The notes below the pieces were generated by a model. It saw nothing but the letters and a program-made list of their open reading frames with translations. It was not told where the DNA came from and did not search any database. The position numbers and the translations under genes were made by a program. DNA of 64,000 bases from Tetramitus jugosus (lineage: Eukaryota; Heterolobosea; Eutetramitea; Acrasida; Vahlkampfiidae), in contig OW569356.1 of NCBI GenBank assembly GCA_937625935.1, positions 513,007 to 577,006 on the forward strand. The letters run 5' to 3'. Below are positions 52,655-61,685 of this stretch, piece by piece (the stretch's first letter is position 1; every line of letters begins with the position of its first letter).

Positions 52655-53152
52655 GTCGCGCACGAGAGTCAAAAAAAAAGTTGATGTTTCCCATACAAAT
52701 TTTTTCCTCAGGATCAGATAGATCAATTGAGTAGATTTGATGTTGATCTCCCCTCACGATATCGTCAAGTTTTGGTTGAAATACTGCAACTTTCAAGTAA
52801 GCTCCTTTACCTTCGTTTGCCTTGTCATTGTATCCACTAAATGTAATCTCCATGAAAGTCTGATGCATGACAATAAACAAGACCGGTACTCTTCACCAGT
52901 TGAGTCAAGGACAACTGGTTCTACTTTGTTCCAACTTTTTTTTGCCATGTTCATTTTCAATCAGCATGTTCATCTACCAATAAACCTTATCCCACCACGA
53001 ACACGACCCCTTGAAGCCATTGTGAAAAGATTCACTCCACATCCATGAAGTAGTCCTAAGCGATAAGGAGTCATTCACTCGTTGTCTCAGTATTTAACTC
53101 ATGAACGAATTGTGAATGCTTGGTCAAGACATTGCTGTCGATTCCAACAAAA
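52655..53152. other. Gene-poor stretch upstream of the glycosyltransferase
   Basis: No convincing complete gene. The minus strand has a short frame beginning MEITFSGYND at about 52850 that may be a separate exon. The plus strand has a frame at 52737 to 53048 that is its shadow. The remainder is AT-rich without repeats. Confidence 0.35.
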
Positions 53153-53281
53153 ATGAGCGAACATCTACTCTTATTTCTACTCAAGCGACACTATTGGAAG
53201 AGACTGTTGCGATCAATACTAACGGCGCTGTTTTGTATGATTTGTAGTCTCGTCTTCGAAGTTTCGTACGGAAACAAATAA
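53153..53281 (+). pseudogene. Possible ABCA-type transporter N-terminal remnant
   Basis: A 42-residue frame starts at an ATG at 53153 and stops at 53281. It reads LLLFLLKRHYWKRLLRSILT and continues into a hydrophobic stretch, which looks like the start of an ABC-A family transporter: a basic KR...W segment just before the first membrane helix. Nothing that follows to 53700 continues it, though a short open piece near 53432 to 53520 could be another exon or debris. I treat it as a gene remnant; chance resemblance is possible. Confidence 0.25.
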
Positions 53282-53718
53282 GTCCTGAGTGTACTCTACT
53301 CGAAGAATGAGTGTAGCTTGCTCTTCAATTTCACTGTGTAGGCTAGGTTCCAGTTTCTAATCTGCATTGCTTTTCATCTCTTTTTTGATCGGACATGAAT
53401 GAATTCAAACCTCTATTTTGTGTGCATTTGTAGTGGTATTGGTCTGGCAACCTATTCCGTGGCAGCTTTAGATGACAAATGTGGTCTCGTCATCTTCTGT
53501 CTGGATGAATTCAGAAAGGTGATTGTAAGACTGCGGACTGCTTCCTTTTTGTGAGAATCGCAAGAAGACTTACAAAATCCCCACTTGCAATTTGTTGAAT
53601 CATGTCAGCTGGTCGTGTTAATAATGAAGTTGTTTTGACTATCGGGTTCGATTCATGGTGATCGAGGATTTGAAACGGTCTACAGTGAACAAAAAAACCA
53701 AGACACCAACAAAAACGA
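53282..53718. other. Intergenic gap before the AAA-ATPase/nuclease gene
   Basis: About 440 bp with only short frames. A TTGTAG acceptor-like site at about 53430 and a following open piece rich in small residues hint at broken exon sequence, but I cannot connect it to any gene. No RNA gene or repeat seen. Confidence 0.3.
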
Positions 53719-55554
53719 ATGCTGTGTTCCTCGCGGGTCTTTTGTTCAAGGACGAATCGTCTCTTCATGAATCGCAGTTCTTTCAATCTCAAGACCCAAC
53801 AACGCAATCAATCTCTCGAGGTCATTCCAACAACCCAAGACTTTTTTCGTGAGCGAGAGCGTGGTGCCAAGTTTGTTGACAAAACCAAGATGATTGAAAG
53901 AATCATGAGACGAGAATTTGGTAAGAAGATTTTGTTTACAAGACCAAGAAAGATGGGAAAATCTTTGACAGTTGAACAAATGAAACTTATTGCCTTGGGA
54001 AAAAGAGAAGCATTTGGACCATTGGAGAACAATGAACAACAATTTGAGATTTACAACTCTGAGGATTTGTTCTCAAAATTGAAAAACACACCGGTACTAC
54101 ATTTAGATTTTTCTTCCGTGGATGTAAATGATATGGTTTTTGGAATCACAGATGAACTCAGGAACAACTTTGAGGAGAACAGATTGCAAGTTCCATCCGA
54201 TATTGAGAAAGAGTTTATCAAAATGAGCAGTCTTGTAGAGATGCTAAAATTGACTGTTCGCTACTTTGCTAGACACTCACCATCTGGACAAATTATCATT
54301 TTGATTGATGAATATGACAGTCCAATTACAAAAGCAATTGCTGAAAATCTGACAGATCAGGCCAATATTTCACTTGCAAAAAAGAATAGAGACTTGCTCA
54401 GAGCTTTCTTCTCTCCACTCAAGGCTCTTGGATCAATGATTCACTTGTTATTTATTACTGGTGTGACCAAGTTTTCATATACCAATCTTTTCTCATCGAT
54501 GAATGATCTTGACGATATGTCAACTGATACATCCTTGCACGCTCTGACAGGATATACATTAGACGAAGTAAGAAACACATACCCGAATGCATATGAGGAA
54601 CTTGAGCGAAAGTATTGTGCCAACTTGGATGAGAGAATTATCAATGAATATTATGGCTACAAATTCTGCACTGATGCAACAGAAGGGCTTTTGAATCCTT
54701 GGGATCTGAATCAACTTCTGAAGAAACACCAATTCGAAAATTACTGGGCAGCAAGAGGTAGAAGCATTCATCTATGGACCTTATTTGATCCAACAGTTCA
54801 CTCCATTCTTGAAATCATTGAACCGCAAGGAGTGGTGAACAAATTTACTCAGCCTGTAGACTTGAGTGAGTTGATCAAACCCTCAACACGAACAATTCAA
54901 AAGTTGTTTTATGAGACAGGATACTTGACGATCAAAGACAACAAACTAACAGTACCCAACAATTCTGTTCGAGAAACATTGATTAGTGATCTATCAGCAA
55001 GACTGGGGTTAGTTGATAACAATGATATTACAATCAAGATGAAAGAAGCACTGATAGAAGAAAATATGAAGAAATTATTTGAGCAACTTGGAAGATTGAT
55101 CAAGTCCTTTCCTCACCCAATGTTCCGGACAATACAAGGAGAGAAGCATGTTGGCAAGATTGAAGCTGTGTATGCAACAGCATTGTACGTATCAATGCTT
55201 CATTTGAAACGCTATTTCCCTCAGCTTACTTTTTTGGCAGAAGGATCCACGCTGGGCGGAACTCTGGATCTCTTCATCAAATTGAAGCGATCAATGCATA
55301 TTATTGAGTACAAATTTGTGCAGGACAAATCAAAGAAAGGTCTGTCAGCGTTCAATAATCAAGCTTTGGCACAGATGAAGCAGAAGAATTATGCGAATCA
55401 TCATTTGATCTTGCAATCCAGATCTGATTTGAAGTTGCATCTCACTGTTTTTGTTTTTGATATTGAAGACAGTAGATTTGGAATAGCGGAGACAATCGTG
55501 ACAGATGATAGTATAGGTGAGGTACATATTGAAGAATGCTCTCTTGAAGAATGA
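53719..55554 (+). CDS. AAA-ATPase-like plus PD-(D/E)XK nuclease-like protein (bacterial-type)
   Basis: 611 aa, ATG at 53719; a second ATG is at 53767. The N-terminal 45 residues are Arg/Ser/Asn rich and free of acidic residues until about residue 34, so an organelle presequence is possible. An AAA-ATPase-like domain follows, with a variant Walker A at about 74 to 82 (RPRKMGKSLT), Walker B at about 195 to 201 (LIDEYDSP) and a sensor-like FITGVTKFS. The C-terminal domain (about 460 to 590) matches the PD-(D/E)XK fold that accompanies these ATPases: GGTLDLF, then IIEYKF (E-x-K) and LAQMKQKNY. The pair is common in bacteria and anaerobic fungi. Function unknown; signs point to horizontal origin. 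Confidence 0.85.
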   Translation: MLCSSRVFCSRTNRLFMNRSSFNLKTQQRNQSLEVIPTTQDFFRERERGAKFVDKTKMIERIMRREFGKKILFTRPRKMGKSLTVEQMKLIALGKREAFGPLENNEQQFEIYNSEDLFSKLKNTPVLHLDFSSVDVNDMVFGITDELRNNFEENRLQVPSDIEKEFIKMSSLVEMLKLTVRYFARHSPSGQIIILIDEYDSPITKAIAENLTDQANISLAKKNRDLLRAFFSPLKALGSMIHLLFITGVTKFSYTNLFSSMNDLDDMSTDTSLHALTGYTLDEVRNTYPNAYEELERKYCANLDERIINEYYGYKFCTDATEGLLNPWDLNQLLKKHQFENYWAARGRSIHLWTLFDPTVHSILEIIEPQGVVNKFTQPVDLSELIKPSTRTIQKLFYETGYLTIKDNKLTVPNNSVRETLISDLSARLGLVDNNDITIKMKEALIEENMKKLFEQLGRLIKSFPHPMFRTIQGEKHVGKIEAVYATALYVSMLHLKRYFPQLTFLAEGSTLGGTLDLFIKLKRSMHIIEYKFVQDKSKKGLSAFNNQALAQMKQKNYANHHLILQSRSDLKLHLTVFVFDIEDSRFGIAETIVTDDSIGEVHIEECSLEE

Positions 55555-55617
55555 CGATGTCGATAGAAAACTAAACTGATTACATAATTCTTCTTCCCTC
55601 CACTGGCATCCATTCGA

Positions 55618-56146
55618 GCAAATCTTCAATTTGGATCATCGATGAATACCGGTGATTCAATGGGTCAGAGTTTAACACTCTAAGATTTGAACTTGGAGTC
55701 CTCAATGGTCACGCTGATCGAATCTCCCAGAGTGCATGCACAAGAAGAGACGTTAGGTGTACGGTTGATGAAGAGTCAGTTATCCAACTTGGATTTGACG
55801 TGCGACAAGTTAACAAACTGAGGAGCTTAAAACTTGCTGTCCCATTCAAGTACAAGACATCGTCCAACAAGAAGGAAAGAACAGATGGATCACTGGGATT
55901 GAGTGGAGGTATCTCTGTTGATGATAATTTTATGGTCAATGCAACAGGGTTGACATCATTGGCTCAATTACATTCTCTTACCACATTGCACTTTGAGAAT
56001 GTTGCAGATTTTGGCCGAGAGGAAATTGAGTTGATTATCGAAGTCAAATCACTCAAAAACTTTAGCATAATTAACTGTGGTCTAACAGATGAAACATTGA
56101 ACATCTTAACAAAGTTGGGACCTACTCTTGGGAAAAACCAAAACAT
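55618..56146 (+). pseudogene. Leucine-rich-repeat pseudogene fragment
   Basis: LRR-like text appears in two frames of the plus strand. One frame (about 55685 to 55810) reads LRR pieces such as QLSNLDLTCDKLTN, then stops; another frame (open from 55656, no ATG) continues with LRSLKLAVPF, LHSLTTLHFENV and VKSLKNFSIINCGLTDETL, ending about 56146. The frame switch, an in-frame stop near 55682 and the missing start indicate a decayed LRR gene of the ribonuclease-inhibitor type. An undetected intron could instead explain the switch, but I see no good donor and acceptor pair. Confidence 0.45.
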
Positions 56147-56151
56147 AAATC

Positions 56152-56445
56152 ATGAGAAACGAACTGGTATTTCTTCTTGTTGCTCTTGCATCCATTCTAG
56201 TGTACTGTTCTTGTACTGCAGCACAAGTTGTGATCAATGAGGTGTGTTCATTCTTTCTAGTGTTATTCTTGCTGTTCCTACGATCCATTGATTTTTACTC
56301 ACGGTACGAGCATCATCCTATGCTATTGTTTTTTTTTCTATTCAGAAGAGCAAATAAATATACATTGACTAACACCAAAAATGGACCAAGAAATGGTCCA
56401 TTTGTTGCAAGAAAGCCAAATGTCACGGATGAATTTTCCGGTTGA
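56152..56445 (+). CDS. Possible small secreted protein, probably degenerate
   Basis: An ATG at 56152 begins a clear signal-peptide-like segment (LVFLLVALASILVYCSC, then TAAQ). After VVINE a donor-like GTGTG follows at 56242. Splicing to the TTCAG at about 56345 gives either an immediate stop or, with the GT two bases later, a short mature peptide ending at 56445. The VVINEV start resembles the opening of lamin-tail domains in secreted proteins, but the rest of such a domain is missing. Probably a remnant. Confidence 0.3.
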   Translation: MRNELVFLLVALASILVYCSCTAAQVVINEVCSFFLVLFLLFLRSIDFYSRYEHHPMLLFFFLFRRANKYTLTNTKNGPRNGPFVARKPNVTDEFSG

Positions 56446-56978
56446 GATGACCAAAGCATTATCAATAGAAGTGAGGCTTGGAGCTCTATGAGTAGAGTTA
56501 GTTCCGTTCCCGATTGGGCAACCTCATTTCGGCCCCAGGACAAGAGTTACCCATCAGATGTAATGGCATACGAAGAATCCGACTGCTTATAACTTTTTCC
56601 TTGTATGTAATCCTTTCACTCACCCACGAGGTATTGCTACTGTGTGATATGCACCACTCAACACTTTTTGTTCTGCCAAACTCTGCTTGGATAGTGTCAG
56701 TTTAAGATTGTTCCAGTACTTAATCTGTAATGGGAACCAATTCAATAAATCTCCTTGAGTAGAAATGGCAAGGCATAGAGCTTCCCAGAAGAAGAGCGAG
56801 CTATTGCATGATGTGTACAACTGACAGCAAGTATTTTCTCATTGTTGGCCAAAGAAGAAAAAGTGATTGATCTGGGATTTTTCGTTTTGTAGTACAAGAA
56901 TGAATCGAAATGGTTTTTTTGAAAGCAAGAACCAGAGATAGGGAAACCTAAAATCAAGCTTTTTTTTTTCACAAAAAC
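56446..56978. other. Gene-free stretch before the TPR gene
   Basis: About 530 bp with only short frames on either strand and no recognisable domain. Some of it may be further debris of the secreted-protein gene. The final 30 bp include a run of T followed by ACAAAAACATG at the TPR start. Confidence 0.35.
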
Positions 56979-58874
56979 ATGAGTGATGATTCAGTAGGTG
57001 TTGTGACACGGGTGGAGTCTTCTTTCACAGAAAGAACTCTGAATTATTGGAACACTCTCAAACGTTTCAACAATTGTTCAAACATGGATTTTGAGTATTC
57101 AGCGAGTTGGAGATTATGGCACAGTTTCAACCAAATGGAACAACTGGAAATGATAAAAGAATTTCAATCAGCCTTGAATTTGCTTCCAGAGAAACATTCT
57201 GACATTACTTATCTTCTGCATTATGGTATCTTCAGAAGAACGTATCAAGATCAAACGAATGATTTGCCTATTTTGAAAGAGCTTCTGCGCCAATTATCAC
57301 AAAAAGCTCTTAAATCGTATGGAATCGTGTCAGATAAGAACATATTGGTGCTACTTTTGGATATTGAAGCACAAACTTTGCTTCACATGAAAAGCTATAT
57401 TGAATCATTGAATAGCTATTCACAAATTCTCCTATTGGACAGACAAATTGCATGGGTCTACAACAACAGAGGCTTAATTTATTTGTGCAGAGGTCATGTA
57501 TACAATGAGCTCAGAGAATACAAGAAAGCAATTACTGACTTCACCAAAGCAATAGAAATGGATACCACTGATGAAGATGTCTTTTTTAACAGAGGTTGTG
57601 CATACCTTGATTTGAAAGAATACAAGAAAGCAATATCAGACTTCACCAAGACTATTAAAATCAATGCTGCTCATGAAAGTGCATACTTTAACAGAGGTTG
57701 TGCATACGATGCGCGAAAAGAATACAAGAAAACAATATCAGACTTCACCAAGGCAATCGAAATCAATCCTGCTCATGATGGTTTCTACTACGACAGAGGC
57801 AAGATATGGTTTAAGCTGAAAGAACATGAGAAGGCAATATCAGACTTCAACAAATCAATAGAAATCAATCCTGTTCATGAAAAAGCCTACAACGAAAAGG
57901 GTTATGTATACCTTGATTTGAAAGAATACAAGAATGCAATATTAGAGTTCACCAAAGCAATCGAAATCAATCCTGCCGATGAATGTGCCTACTATGATAG
58001 AGGTTGGGCATACAATGAGCTGAAAGAATACGAGAAAGCATTATCAGACTTCAACAAATCAATAGAAATCAATCCTGTTCATGAGAATGTCTACAATGAT
58101 AGAGGTTGCACTTATCTTGATTTGAACGAATATAAGAAAGCAATATCAGACTTCACCAAGGCAATCGAAATCAATCCTGATGATGAAAGTACATACCATA
58201 ACAGAGGTTGCACTTATCTTGATTTGAAAGAATACAAGAAAGCAATATCAGACTTCAGCAAGACTATTAAAATCAATGCTGCTCATGAAAATGCCTACTT
58301 TAACAGAGGTTGTGCATACAATGAGCTGAAAGAATACAAGAAAGCAATATACGACTTCAGCAAGACTATTAACATCAATGCTGCTCATGAAAGTGCCTAC
58401 TACAACAGAGGTTATGTATACAATGAGCTCAAACAGCATAAGAAAGCAATATCAGACTTCACCAAGGCAATCGAAATCAATCCTGCTCATGATGGTGTCT
58501 ACTATGATAGAGGTTGTGCATACAATGAGCTGAAAGAATACGAGAAAGCAATATCAGACTTCACCAAGACTATTAACATCAATGCTGCTCATGAAAGTGC
58601 CTACTACAACAGAGGTTATGTATACAGTGAGCTCAAACAGCATAAGAATGCAATATCAGACTTCAGCAAGACAATCGAAATCAATCCTGCCGATGAAAGT
58701 GCCTACTACAACAGAGCTTGCGCATACCTTGATTTGAAAGAATACAAGAAAGCAATATCAGACTTCAACAAAGCCATAGGAATCAATCCTGATCTCGAAG
58801 AAGACTGTATGAGGTATGTGAGGATAATGTGTCCCACTGATCAGTTTACAGCTCCCTTGGAGCGCTGTGAGTGA
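56979..58874 (+). CDS. TPR protein made of about 13 near-identical 34-residue repeats
   Basis: 631 aa, ATG at 56979, one exon. Residues 1 to about 150 are non-repetitive and helical. From about 155 to 615 the protein is a tandem array of TPRs with the pattern YNRGxxYxELKEYKKAISDF then TKAIEINPxHE, close to the TPR_2-type found in cyanobacteria and protists. The repeats are also alike as DNA (102-bp period, for example AAAGAATACAAGAAAGCAAT recurring). The units alternate between two flavours, one with INPAHE/INPDDE and one with INAAHE. It is a protein-interaction scaffold with unknown partner. A short unique tail with several Cys ends it. Confidence 0.85.
   Translation: MSDDSVGVVTRVESSFTERTLNYWNTLKRFNNCSNMDFEYSASWRLWHSFNQMEQLEMIKEFQSALNLLPEKHSDITYLLHYGIFRRTYQDQTNDLPILKELLRQLSQKALKSYGIVSDKNILVLLLDIEAQTLLHMKSYIESLNSYSQILLLDRQIAWVYNNRGLIYLCRGHVYNELREYKKAITDFTKAIEMDTTDEDVFFNRGCAYLDLKEYKKAISDFTKTIKINAAHESAYFNRGCAYDARKEYKKTISDFTKAIEINPAHDGFYYDRGKIWFKLKEHEKAISDFNKSIEINPVHEKAYNEKGYVYLDLKEYKNAILEFTKAIEINPADECAYYDRGWAYNELKEYEKALSDFNKSIEINPVHENVYNDRGCTYLDLNEYKKAISDFTKAIEINPDDESTYHNRGCTYLDLKEYKKAISDFSKTIKINAAHENAYFNRGCAYNELKEYKKAIYDFSKTININAAHESAYYNRGYVYNELKQHKKAISDFTKAIEINPAHDGVYYDRGCAYNELKEYEKAISDFTKTININAAHESAYYNRGYVYSELKQHKNAISDFSKTIEINPADESAYYNRACAYLDLKEYKKAISDFNKAIGINPDLEEDCMRYVRIMCPTDQFTAPLERCE
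57530..58790 (+). repeat. Tandem 102-bp repeat array encoding TPRs
   Basis: About 13 head-to-tail units of 102 bp inside the TPR gene. Segments such as GCAATATCAGACTTCACCAA and GCTCATGAAAGTGCCTACTA recur almost unchanged, so DNA identity is high as well as protein identity. This indicates recent expansion or gene conversion. Copy number may be misassembled. Confidence 0.8.
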
Positions 58875-60075
58875 CACAGCTATTCTTCATAAAAACATTG
58901 AAACGAGGACAAAGATTTCCCTGCCAGCATACCACAAAACACAATTAAATGGTGGAATTCATCTTCAATTGCGTGGATACAAAGTGCGTCGTGTGCAATG
59001 CTCGTTTCAGACAACTGAAACTGCTGGGAGAGTATGATCTAGCTGTCATGAGACCCATCTTCATCTGCCTACCTCCTATGTACATCAAAAGTGTACTATT
59101 GGAACACATGTTGGTGTGATAAACCGTTGTCAGTACTCCAGTGGATCGTGGAGCTTCTTCATCCCATTTATCATCCCAATCATCATCACCACCATCATCA
59201 TCACCTGTTGATTTCAAACCTGTGAAACAAAAATCCAATATGAATCATGTGATTACTTGCGTCAAATGAGTAGGTAGTAAAACTGCTGCTTCAATGCATT
59301 ATTATAAGCTTGCTTAGAAATTGGAACACTTCCGATCAAATGACAGGAATAATATTATATGCTCACTATGAACTCTAAAAACCACCCCAAGTGGTTGTGG
59401 CATAGTGGATCACTGGGGACCACAAAATTCGATTTCTTCATCATCCTCAACTCACAATCCATTCTGATAGAAATGAAAACTGCGTCACAGATGATACAGC
59501 TCTATTCTTCCCAGAAGCGCGATTAAGTCGTGCAACTTGTGGGCTCTTAGATACTGTTTGTTTCAGAGTAATGGTGACAGATCAACAACAGTGGGTGCAT
59601 CGCGATGCAGGCAACAGAACGAATCAACAACGAGTTTTTCGCACAATACATGTATTTCATTGTACATGTGCAAGCCATTGAAAGAGATATTTTGGTTGAA
59701 ATGTACTTGTTGCTAAATAGATAGATTTCTCCCCAGAGTTGTTGCTGATCAATTACTGTTCCATCTTCAACCTGGTTTGATGGATGATAATCATCTGGGA
59801 TTCCATGGACCGCCACACGATCAACTTTGACAGTAGGGAGATCTAGAAGCGTTTGGGTTGCAACCTCGAGTGTTGTCAGGGTTTGGGTTTGGGTTTTAAC
59901 GTATACACTAACCAAAAGTACGTCAAGGAGTGTATTCATGCGTTACAATACCTGTTTTTGTATTCCTCATATCTTGAAATGTTCAACTTAACATTATGGT
60001 TGTTTTTTGACTTGTGGTTGTGGAACTATAGACGAAACATGTGATTTCCGTTGGGTTTCAGTTGGGTTTCGCATA
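58875..60075. other. Gene-poor subtelomeric stretch with short telomere-like motifs
   Basis: 1.2 kb with no gene I can support. A 57-codon plus-strand frame at 58949 to 59119 has two Cys pairs' worth of Cys (CVDTKCVVC) but no known domain; its minus-strand shadow is longer and Asp-rich. Both are left unassigned. Isolated GGGTTT strings appear from about 59850 on (59850 to 59860, 59879 to 59896, 60053 to 60069), all in the same orientation as the terminal telomere. Confidence 0.5.
59879..59897 (+). repeat. Interstitial telomeric repeat, three units
   Basis: Three perfect GGGTTT units in a row, then one extra T, in the same orientation as the terminal array 3.3 kb away. Further single GGGTTT hexamers lie at 60053 to 60058 and 60065 to 60070. 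Chance cannot be excluded for single hexamers, but 18 perfect bases are unlikely by chance in this composition. Confidence 0.8.
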
Positions 60076-60081
60076 TCTGGT

Positions 60082-60405
60082 GGCCCGTAAACGGGCCGCA
60101 TATGACTGCTTTTTTACTATGGCCCGTAATAAAGGTCGATTTTTATTGAGAGAGTTTACGGGCCACCTAAAAAATGCTTTTACTATGACACGTGAACGGG
60201 CCACCTATTCTATCTAGCCCGTTTACGGGCCGCCTATTTATCAACTTTTCTCTAGCCCGTTCACGGGCGACCGAGACTTGATTTTTTATGGGCAAACAGT
60301 TGATTACTATGGCCCGTTCACGGGCGGCCCAAAAATCATTTTTACTAAGGCACGTTTACGGGCCCTTCTAAAATTTCATTTCTACCTAGGCCCGTTTACG
60401 GGCCG
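60082..60405. repeat. Array of about nine GGCCCGTnnACGGGCC palindromes
   Basis: Palindromic cores lie near 60082, 60121, 60153, 60188, 60217, 60254, 60311, 60348 and 60389, spaced about 30 to 57 bp. The best copies are perfect or near perfect inverted repeats (for example GGCCCGTTTACGGGCC); others keep one half (GTTTACGGGCC). The spacers share a T-rich pattern such as ATTTTTACTA or CTATCTAG before each copy. Each core could form a hairpin with a 7-bp stem, or bind a dimeric protein. The GC-rich cores stand out against AT-rich surroundings. Confidence 0.9.
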
Positions 60406-60727
60406 CAAGATCTGGTTACACTGGTGGACCATAGTCTGCAGTAGTGGAAGGTGAAATATGATTGAACTGACCTACCGAGAGGTAGAATTGAGGGCCCGAT
60501 CCGGGAGCAGGGACAGTCCCCGCAATGCAATGAGCTTATGCGGTGTAAATCCCCGTTCAATGATTCGAAGCCAACCACTACGCGAAGAAGATGGTTCCAA
60601 GCGCTAAGTTAACTTGGCACGTGTAACGAGTAGCTGCACAAATAAACAAAGTTTTTCCTTTCGAATCTCGGAGTTTTGATCAAAAACAAACGCAAACAAA
60701 ACAAATCACAAGGTTATCAACTACATC
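60406..60727. promoter_or_regulatory. Leader region of the recombinase element
   Basis: About 320 bp between the palindrome array and the first ATG of ORF1. The first 200 bp are GC-richer than nearby DNA, with short inverted pairs (CTACCGAGAGGTAG at about 60472 to 60485; CCGC with GCGG at about 60519 to 60542). The last 60 bp are A/C-rich (AAACAAACGCAAACAAAACA), like the leaders of expressed genes elsewhere in the window. It probably contains the promoter for ORF1; no known RNA family recognised. Confidence 0.4.
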
Positions 60728-61680
60728 ATGTCTACAACTACAGAAACTAACTCAATTTCTTTTATTGTTTCTAATGATATAGAGAGAAGTTACCAACGAC
60801 TGGTAATAAAATTAGTTCACTTGTTATCATCTCCAAAGTTGGTAACAACTTCTTCATCGGTGAAGATAAAGAAGGAGTGAAGGAGGTGAGCAAGGAGATT
60901 GAAGACTTGAAGAAAAAATTGGAGGAAGAGAAGACTTCCAATAGTAGCCTTACAAGCCAACTAAGAGATGCTTTATTGAATCTCAACAACAAGAAGCAAG
61001 AGATTGAGAAGCTCTCTGAACTGTGTGAAGAATTGGAAATTGAAATTCCACCAAGTGAGTCTGCAAAGAAGGCTTTGAATTGGCTGGAGAGATCTCTGGT
61101 CATTGTGGAGACTGAGGAAAGGCCTCCCCATTCTCAAGAAACGGTTGGTCAGATGGCCAAAATGAGTGATCAGGAGTTTGAACGACTCCGAAAACACGTG
61201 TCCATCGTTGCCTGCATGAGGTATGCGATTCGTAAGAGGGAGACCGGAGAGGAGGGGGCGAATCTTTTCCGAACCATTAAGGGTGCGGATCCGATCGGAT
61301 CGGAATTGAAGAGTTTCCTAAGAGAGATCCGAGTCGGAGAGTTCTTGGTCCATTTAACCCTTGTCTTCAATGAGAGAAGTTCAAATTTGGAGACCACTTC
61401 CATTTTAAGAAGTCCAAAATTGATGGTAGAAAGTATGACCGCATTAGAAGCCTTCCCGTATTGGGTCATGTCCCAACATAGTCCTTCTACAATTGATGAT
61501 AACATCAAGAAGGAATTGTTGTCTCAGGATAGAATGCCTTCCAGAATTAGACAACTCCTTATCAAGATGAGAGAAAATGGAGGCGATAATGCCACGTCTC
61601 CTTCCACCTCTACCTCTGGTGGTTCCAAGAGACGAAGCTCGTCCAGCGGTCCCAACAAAAAAAAGAGTAAAACCAACTAA
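60728..61680 (+). CDS. ORF1 of candidate recombinase element: coiled-coil protein, frame broken once
   Basis: An ATG at 60728 follows A/C-rich leader but its frame stops at 60880 after 50 codons. An overlapping frame, open from 60778 to the stop at 61680, carries the long product and has no early ATG, so a minus-one shift (or a sequence error) within 60778 to 60877 is needed to join them. The long part has a coiled coil at about 60880 to 61060 (VSKEIEDLKKKLEEEKTSN), a helical domain I do not recognise (about 61140 to 61560) and a Ser/Lys-rich basic tail (GGSKRRSSSSGPNKKKSK) that could bind nucleic acid or the nucleus. It sits 5 nt before ORF2. The layout recalls a gag-like or accessory ORF of a mobile element. 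Confidence 0.6.
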
Positions 61681-61685
61681 TCTCA

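Noticed and set aside
53640..53660. GGGTTCGATTC string resembling a tRNA T-arm box
   Set aside because: No A box or acceptor stem pairing at the right distance on either side; chance B-box-like match.
58945..59238. Minus-strand frame with an Asp-rich start in the subtelomere
   Set aside because: No domain; the Asp tract comes from an ATC triplet repeat. The opposite strand has an equally weak frame, so neither is supported.
60082..60405. CRISPR-like array
   Set aside because: Units are perfect palindromes with irregular, related spacers in a eukaryotic nuclear subtelomere, and no cas genes are present.
60460..60610. Possible 5S rRNA, tRNA or ribozyme
   Set aside because: I compared the segment with the 5S internal control region, tRNA A and B boxes and the hammerhead core and found no match.
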